Positions 58,607 to 64,000 of a DNA stretch of 64,000 bases are shown here, piece by piece. A program made the translations under genes and the position numbers. Under the pieces are notes generated by a model. That model made no database searches and was not told the DNA's origin. It saw nothing but the letters and a program-made list of their open reading frames with translations. Each line of letters opens with the position of its first letter. The stretch's first letter is position 1. Where the stretch lies: NCBI RefSeq assembly GCF_019320115.1, contig NC_089584.1:78869922-78933921 (forward strand), in the 5' to 3' direction. The stretch comes from Miscanthus floridulus. Lineage: Eukaryota > Streptophyta > Magnoliopsida > Poales > Poaceae.

Positions 58607-59664
58607 TGAAAGGATCAAGATGCCCAAGAGGGGGGGTGAATTGAGCTAATTCGAAATTTCTTTGCAATAATTAAATCCTACGGGTAGCCCAATTGACCCT
58701 TTGTGCCTAGAAAGTGTTTCTATTGATCTACCATACAAAAGTTTAGCAACCTATGCTCCAATCCTGCTCTAGCATGGCAATTCTATTAATGTAAATGACA
58801 AGAATTGAATTGCTCAAAGTAAATGCATAAAGTAAAGAGAGAAGGAGGAACGTGGCGATGTTTTGCCGAGGTATCGGAGAGTCGCCACTCCCCACTAGTC
58901 CTCGTTGGAGCACCCACACAAGGGTGTAGCTCCCCCTTGATCTGCGCAAGGATCAAGTGCTCTCTACGGGTTGATTCTTTGACACTCTATCACGGTGAAT
59001 CACCCACAACCGCTCACAACTTGAGTTGGGTCATCCACAAGCTTCGCCGGATGATCACCAAACTCCTAATCACCACCAAGCCATCTAGGTGATGGCGATC
59101 ACCAAGAGTAACAAGCATGAACTCTCACTTGACCACGACAAGCTTAATAAGAAGGGTGGATGAACACTTTGCTACTCTTGCTTTTACTAATGAGGGCTCT
59201 CTTTGGGATTCTCAAATCTCAATCACCTCACTAGGACCTTGCTCTTCTTGGCACTCTCAAAGGTGGTTCTTAGCTGTTGGAATGAGCAAAAGTACCCCCA
59301 CACACAAGTGGAGGAAGTATTTATAAACCCGACTAAAAAACGAACCGTTATGTGCCTCTACGGGGTGACCGGACGCTCCAGTTAGTTCTCCCCGAACTCC
59401 AGTGATTAAGTTGTGACCGGACACTGGACACTGAGTTGAAGTGTCCAGTCACTTCACCTCTCAGCGTCCGGTCACTTCATCGGACACTGGACACTGAGGT
59501 GAAGTGTCTGGTCACTTCACCTCTCACCGGACGCTGAGGGAAAATCATGACCGGGCACTTCACCTCAGCGTCCGGTCACTTCACCTCTCAGCATCCGGTC
59601 GCACCAGACGATTTCACCTTGATCAAATGAACTGACCAGACTCTGCGCCAGCGTCCGGTCACCC
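58607..59664 (-). repeat. Element B, 5' LTR (truncated) with expanded motif
   Basis: Matches 46998 onward but stops about 400 bp early, at 59664, where element A gag sequence starts. An antisense TATA lies at about 59315-59330. Between 59415 and 59610 the ccggacgctg/cagcgtccgg block is expanded into alternating direct and inverted copies with cacttcacctc and its complement. Confidence 0.82.
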
Positions 59665-61200
59665 CGGAGCACTTGATGTGAGCAAACATTTTCTTCTTCA
59701 TCATCATCAAGTCACCATCATCTTCATTGTTGGTCTTGACTTGGACTTGGGGTGTCTTGTCTTGCTCAACTTGTGGCTTTGGTTGAGGCTCAACTCGTTG
59801 CTTCACCAATTGCTTGGTTGGGCACATTGAGGTGAGGTGACCCCAAGTACAACACTTGAAGCGCTTGACATGCTTTAGCCTCTCTTCTTCCTTCTTTAAC
59901 TTGAGCTTCTCAATATTTGGGCAACCATTTACAAGGTGTCCCGCTTCATGGCACTAGTAGCACATGGAGTGAGACAACTTCAATTGTAGTGCTTCTTCAT
60001 CTTCTTTGCCCTTTTTCTTTCGCCCTTTGTCATCTTCTTATGGAAGCCAAGGCCATTTTTGTCACTGAACTTTCTTTGATTTCTTCACTTCTCTTTTGAG
60101 CTCATTGTTCTCCTTCGAAATGTTAGTCTCACAAGACATAGAAGTAGAACAAGCATCTATATGTGAAGAACATGGCATATCTAATAAATCATCACAAGAT
60201 GTGGATACATGCTTCTTTCCTACATCACAAGAGTTAGTCACATGTTGCAATTGATCACTTGACTTATGTGATGAGCTCTCATTATTTTTAAGTTTCTTTG
60301 AAAATGCTTTAACGAGAGAAGCATGTTGTTCCAATAATTCTTCATGAGATGCAAGTAGTGTCTCATGAGTCAATTTTAGCTCACCATATGAAGATTTAAG
60401 AACATCAAGTAAGTGCTTATGTTCTTCACATGAGTTCTTTAGAAATGAGTTTTTATTTTGCAATTTCATTGTTTTAGCTTTCTCATTTTCTAAAGACATG
60501 GTCATGCTAGCAAGTATACTCACAAGCTCATCATATGAATCAACATGATCAACCACATTAGCATTAGATACCTTAGTGTCACCTTGTGACATGAAGCAAT
60601 GTGGTGATGTTAGAGAGTTTGTAGAAGCATCCCTTTCATAGCCCGAGAATGAACCATCATCATCACCATCAAGTGTGCATGGGGTAGCATCATCATTTGC
60701 ATCACTTGTGGTATCTTCATCAACCTTGTCAAGTGAACTTGTGGTAGAATGATCATCATCATCATCACTTGACCATGAGGTGGAGCAATCTTCCATAATC
60801 ACCGAATTGTGGTCATGCTCAACACACTCATGTGCATCTTCCTTAGGCTCATCCTCCTTCTTACACTTGCCATCATCCCATGTGGAGGAGTCACCAAAGG
60901 TGTGCTTGATTGATTCCCACAACTCATGGGCGGTTCCTTTGTGGTTCACCTTGTAAAACAACTCAAAGCTCAAAGCATCCATTAGAAATAAATAAGCATC
61001 GGAATCAAGTTCAAAAAGAACCTTTTGAGCTTTGGTTAGATTTTTATGGTCCAAGACATGGGTGAGACCACTTGTGACAACCCACCAAAACTTAGGTCCC
61101 TTTGCACAAAAATGATCAAGCATATGGTGTTTCCACCGTACAAAGTGTGTGCCATAAAAATATATGAGTCACAAATATCATCTATCCCACTAGACGCCAT
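59665..61200 (-). pseudogene. Element A gag fragment (Ty1, SIRE-like)
   Basis: The minus strand from ATG 61200 gives a Gag N-terminus (Ala-Ser-Ser-Gly-Ile-Asp-Asp), then after a 1-nt frameshift in a T run near 61157 a long frame to 60062. This contains a His-Met-Leu-Asp-His-Phe block, Leu-Trp-Glu-Ser-Ile-Lys, an Asp/Ser-rich acidic stretch and a coiled coil. Below 60062 are two zinc-knuckle remnants: Cys-His-Glu-Ala-Gly-His with a TAG at 59955-59957 between the first two Cys, and Cys-Cys-Thr-Trp-Gly-His lacking its first Cys. The fragment is fused directly to element B's LTR at 59664, so the rest of gag and all pol are absent. Confidence 0.75.
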
Positions 61201-61240
61201 CCTCTAGGGTCGGTAAAGACCACAAATGAAAGACCTCGCT

Positions 61241-61249
61241 CCAATACCA
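61241..61249 (-). other. Element A primer-binding site core
   Basis: The complement of ccaatacca (TGGTATTGG) is 2 bp from the LTR A start at 61252, upstream of the gag ATG on the minus strand. Confidence 0.6.
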
Positions 61250-61251
61250 TG

Positions 61252-62400
61252 TGTAGGGTTGAGATGGCGGACTAGAGGGGGGGTGAATAGTCCTTTCTAA
61301 AACTTAATCGCATTGGCTAACTGATACAAGTGCGGAATTAAAACTATCGGTCTAGCCAAGACTACACCCCCTATCTAAGTTCTCAAGCACGTTATAAAGA
61401 TCCTAATTAGGCAACAAAGGTGTCGGGCAAGCTAGAGTTCACCTAACCAATTCTAGGAGCAAGGTCACACAAACCTATGCCACTAGTACTTCAAGCACCG
61501 GAGAGCTCCTACACATGCTAGTAGCAAAAGCACAAAGCTCCTAAGCTCACTAGCAATGCTCAATAACAAGGCAACTAATGCCAAATTAGAGAGCACAAAT
61601 TACTTAGCTACACAAACTAAGCAATATGACTAACAAGGTTACTCAAACCGAATTAGTCACGCAAGGGAGCTACTTCTATGCTACACAAGCAAGAAGGTAA
61701 CTACAAGCTACACAAGCCAACTAATTACAAGAGCAACTACATAAGCACAATGTATGTGAAAGTAAATACAAGCTTGTGTAACGGGGATGCAAACCAATGG
61801 GAAGACAAGGTTGACATGATGATTTTCTCCCGAGGTTCACTTGGTTGCCACCAAGCAACGTCCATGTTGTGTCGACCACTCACTTGGTGGTTCAACGGCT
61901 AAGAGGTGTTGCACGAACCTCGTCCACACGTTGGACATCGCAAGAACCTCACAAGCCAAGTGAGGGTAGCTCAATGACACGCTCGACTAGAGTTGCTCTT
62001 CGTGATACCCGCGGGGTGAGCATAATCTCCCTCACAAACCTCCTCCAGAGCACCGCACAATCTTCTCGCATGCTTCAACGGAGTCACAAGCCACCAAGCC
62101 ATCTAGGAGGTGGCAACCTCTAAGAGTAACAAGCACCACCGGCTTGCAAGTCGATCACCTAGTGCCACTCGATGCAACCTCACGATGCAACGCACTAGAA
62201 TCGAACTCACTCACAATCGGATCACACTCTTGCAAGCACAAGTGAGTTAGAGGGCTCCCAAGCACATCTACACAAGCCACCAAGGCTTAAGGGTGCCCAA
62301 CCAGCCAAATGCCCGAGCTCCACCTCTATTTATAGCCCCCAAGCCAAATAGAGCTGTTGGAGCAAAGATCCCTTTTTTGCGAGGGCACCAGACACGGCGG
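61252..62400 (-). repeat. LTR A, copy 3, first part
   Basis: Starts tgtagggttgagatggcgg and serves as the 5' LTR of element A. It contains the unoccupied Tekay target site (catcg, 61936-61940) and an antisense TATA (complement of tctatttata at 62325-62334). It is interrupted at 62401 within the ggtgg-rich block. Confidence 0.85.
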
Positions 62401-63192
62401 TGGTTAATGGAGACGGGGATCTTGATCTTCCGTCAGGTGATGGTAACTATCGTTGTGGCGGAGAATGACACACCGATCTGGCTTCAGATCGAATGATCGA
62501 ACCCTGCAATCTTAGCACCATAGCTCCTCTAGTTATCAACCGAGTCTCGGACCAGATTGACCTCGCCAAGAAGGCTAATCCCTGCCTGCGCAACAAAGAA
62601 CACAAGCAAGAACAAGAAAGAACGCAACCAAATTACAGATGAATGATTAATCTCACGAGTTGGGGTCTCACAAACCGATGAACGGCGAAACTGTTCTTGA
62701 CAAAATAATCTAAGCAAAACCCAAAACCTAATGACGGCGGCGACATATGATTATAAAGGTCTTAGGGTCGTCGCCTACCCTAGACGCGCCCCCTAATGGG
62801 CCCAAACACGATACATGGTCCAATGGACCAAAAGAAGGTGTCGCAGCACCCTGGCAGATTCTGGATGCTGACTTGTTTCGACGATTCCTGTTGATTTCAA
62901 AGAGCTTTTGACGTGAAACTACTTGGATTGGCTTCCTTATCAAATTATCTTTCCATCCATATGTGGATCATCGAAAACGGAGTCCGGATGCGTCCTGGGT
63001 GACCAGTTTAAGGCAGACTGGTCCTAGAGGCCGAGGCAGACTCGAACTTGAGTTGCTTTGGGCCTCCACCTCGGGGACTCGAACCGAATTAGCCTTGGGC
63101 CTCCTTCTTGACTTGGACACCCTTGCTGGCCTCCTTCCCCTCCATCCCATGTGCCAAACATGGTCATATGCGTGGGGGTCATGTCCTCATCA
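62401..63192 (-). mobile_element. Probable solo LTR inserted in LTR A
   Basis: Comparison with 46433-46450 shows a 792-bp insertion between cacggcgg and gtggtggcacc. On the minus strand it reads TGATGAGGACATG...CCATTAACCA, i.e. TG...CA termini, with a TATA-like tttataatc (complement of 62749-62757). No coding content is found. Flanking ggtgg repeats obscure the target duplication. Confidence 0.6.
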
Positions 63193-63499
63193 GTGGTGGC
63201 ACCACCCTAGGGGTGGCGGTGCCCCTTCAATGGTCACATAACAGCTAGGTTAGCTGGTCATGGGCACCGAACAGGGGTGGGGGTGGCGGTGACCACCAGC
63301 CAGTAACCCGAAAACCCCCTCTCTAGAAAATAGTGGTGGTGGCACCAGACACAGGGTGGTGGTGCCTTCTCCGGTGACCAACCCCACTTGGCTGCTCTCG
63401 GGAATAAAGGGGCGGTGCCCACGGTGGTGGCATCGGACACAACCTAGCAGTACACCGCCGTCCCAGGGGCGGTGCACACCGCCATTGGCGGTGCCAACC
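63193..63499 (-). repeat. LTR A, copy 3, second part
   Basis: Continues gtggtggcaccaccctaggggtggcgg, matching 46434-46740. Rich in ggcggtg/caccgcc palindromic words. Broken off at 63499. Confidence 0.8.
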
Positions 63500-64000
63500 T
63501 ATAACACCCTCTATGTTACACCGTAAATGTTTTACTAAAACATGTCATGAGCGTCATGTTTATGTGTTAATGCATGTGATAAAGTGTGTAGATCAATTTC
63601 TGTAACTCAAAACGATTAACTAAAATGCGAAACGAAAGTTGATTCGATAGTCATATTATATCACTTAGGGTTTAAAACCAATTTTCATTAAGCAAAAATG
63701 CTATAGAATATATATGTGTCACCTTAATAAAGTTGGAAGTACAAACTTTGTAGATGATAGTGAAATACTTACGGTCGAAAAATGATATTACTAGCTAATA
63801 TTTCCACTAGCTTAGAAATCACAAATGGAAATCAAATTCAGCTCAAACTTAGAAATTTTCAAGTCTGCCAACTGTTAGACACTGCTATATTTAGCAATTT
63901 ATTATGAGAGACTGGGTTAAGGAGTGGTGTAGTGTTATAGCTCGATTTGGTAGTCTCCTATGCCATCTTGAGCATGGTGAAGGTGGTGTAGGTCCTAAAG
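63500..64000 (+). repeat. Start of another Tekay-like LTR
   Basis: Begins tataacaccctctatgttaca, similar in layout to the TGTAACACCTC start of element P's LTR (an A replaces G in TG), then an AT-rich body with a tacaaactttgtagatga segment. It breaks LTR A copy 3 and runs off the window. Confidence 0.4.

Noticed and set aside
59665..61200. Element A gag as a host gene with coiled coil
   Set aside because: It follows a primer-binding site and LTR, has Gag blocks and zinc-knuckle remnants, and is frameshifted.

Overview
The window is nuclear DNA from a plant, almost certainly a grass. Evidence: an intron-containing BAHD acyltransferase gene with very GC-rich coding exons, a GC-rich P-class PPR gene, the C-terminal part of an hnRNP-type RNA-binding protein gene, Tourist- and hAT-type MITEs, and long stacks of nested LTR retrotransposons of the Tekay/Del chromovirus, Tat-like Ty3 and SIRE/Maximus-like Ty1 types. 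A large Andropogoneae genome (sugarcane, Miscanthus or sorghum relatives) fits best; that is inference. There is no bacterial-type gene organisation and I see no tRNA, rRNA or CRISPR array.

Layout. 1-2.05 kb: gene-poor, with a diverged duplication and a LINE-like tail. 2.05-2.70 kb: five-copy minisatellite. 2.90-5.58 kb: two-exon BAHD acyltransferase gene; exon 2 is intact, exon 1 carries about ten tiny indels, and the intron holds a Tourist MITE. 6.2-7.3 kb: unrecognised gene remnant with a 23-residue repeat. 7.39-12.45 kb: Tat-like Ty3 element with 5' LTR, gag remnant and no pol, ending in long tandem repeats. 12.45-13.82 kb: part of a SIRE-type LTR ('LTR A'). 13.82-25.90 kb: minus-strand Tekay-like element with 3.6-kb LTRs, cut by an assembly gap (25903-26002). 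26.0-26.5 kb: hnRNP C-terminus. 28.3-29.2 kb: PPR gene with a frameshift. 29.8-30.9 kb: an hAT MITE and a 5'-truncated LINE, both with target-site duplications. 31.8-32.2 kb: degenerate repeat. 32.3-47.0 kb: second LTR A split by a complete plus-strand Tekay-like element (32986-45971, TSD CATCG). 47.0-59.7 kb: minus-strand SIRE/Maximus-like Ty1 element ('B'). 59.7-61.2 kb: gag fragment of element A. 61.25-63.5 kb: third LTR A, interrupted by a probable solo LTR. 63.5-64 kb: start of another Tekay-like LTR.

The host genes are unrelated and do not form a pathway. The most interesting material is in the two Tekay-like elements. Both carry an extra coiled-coil/acidic ORF of about 189 codons between the primer-binding site and gag. 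In both, a GT...AG interval with two AATAAA signals would join this ORF in frame to the gag ATG. Both also share a TAG at the same codon between RT and RNase H. Nonsense codons in these copies are nearly all TAG, often where the sister copy has Gln, which fits cytosine deamination of methylated DNA. The BAHD and PPR lesions and many LTR differences are instead 1-nt indels, often in homopolymers, which may be sequencing or assembly error.
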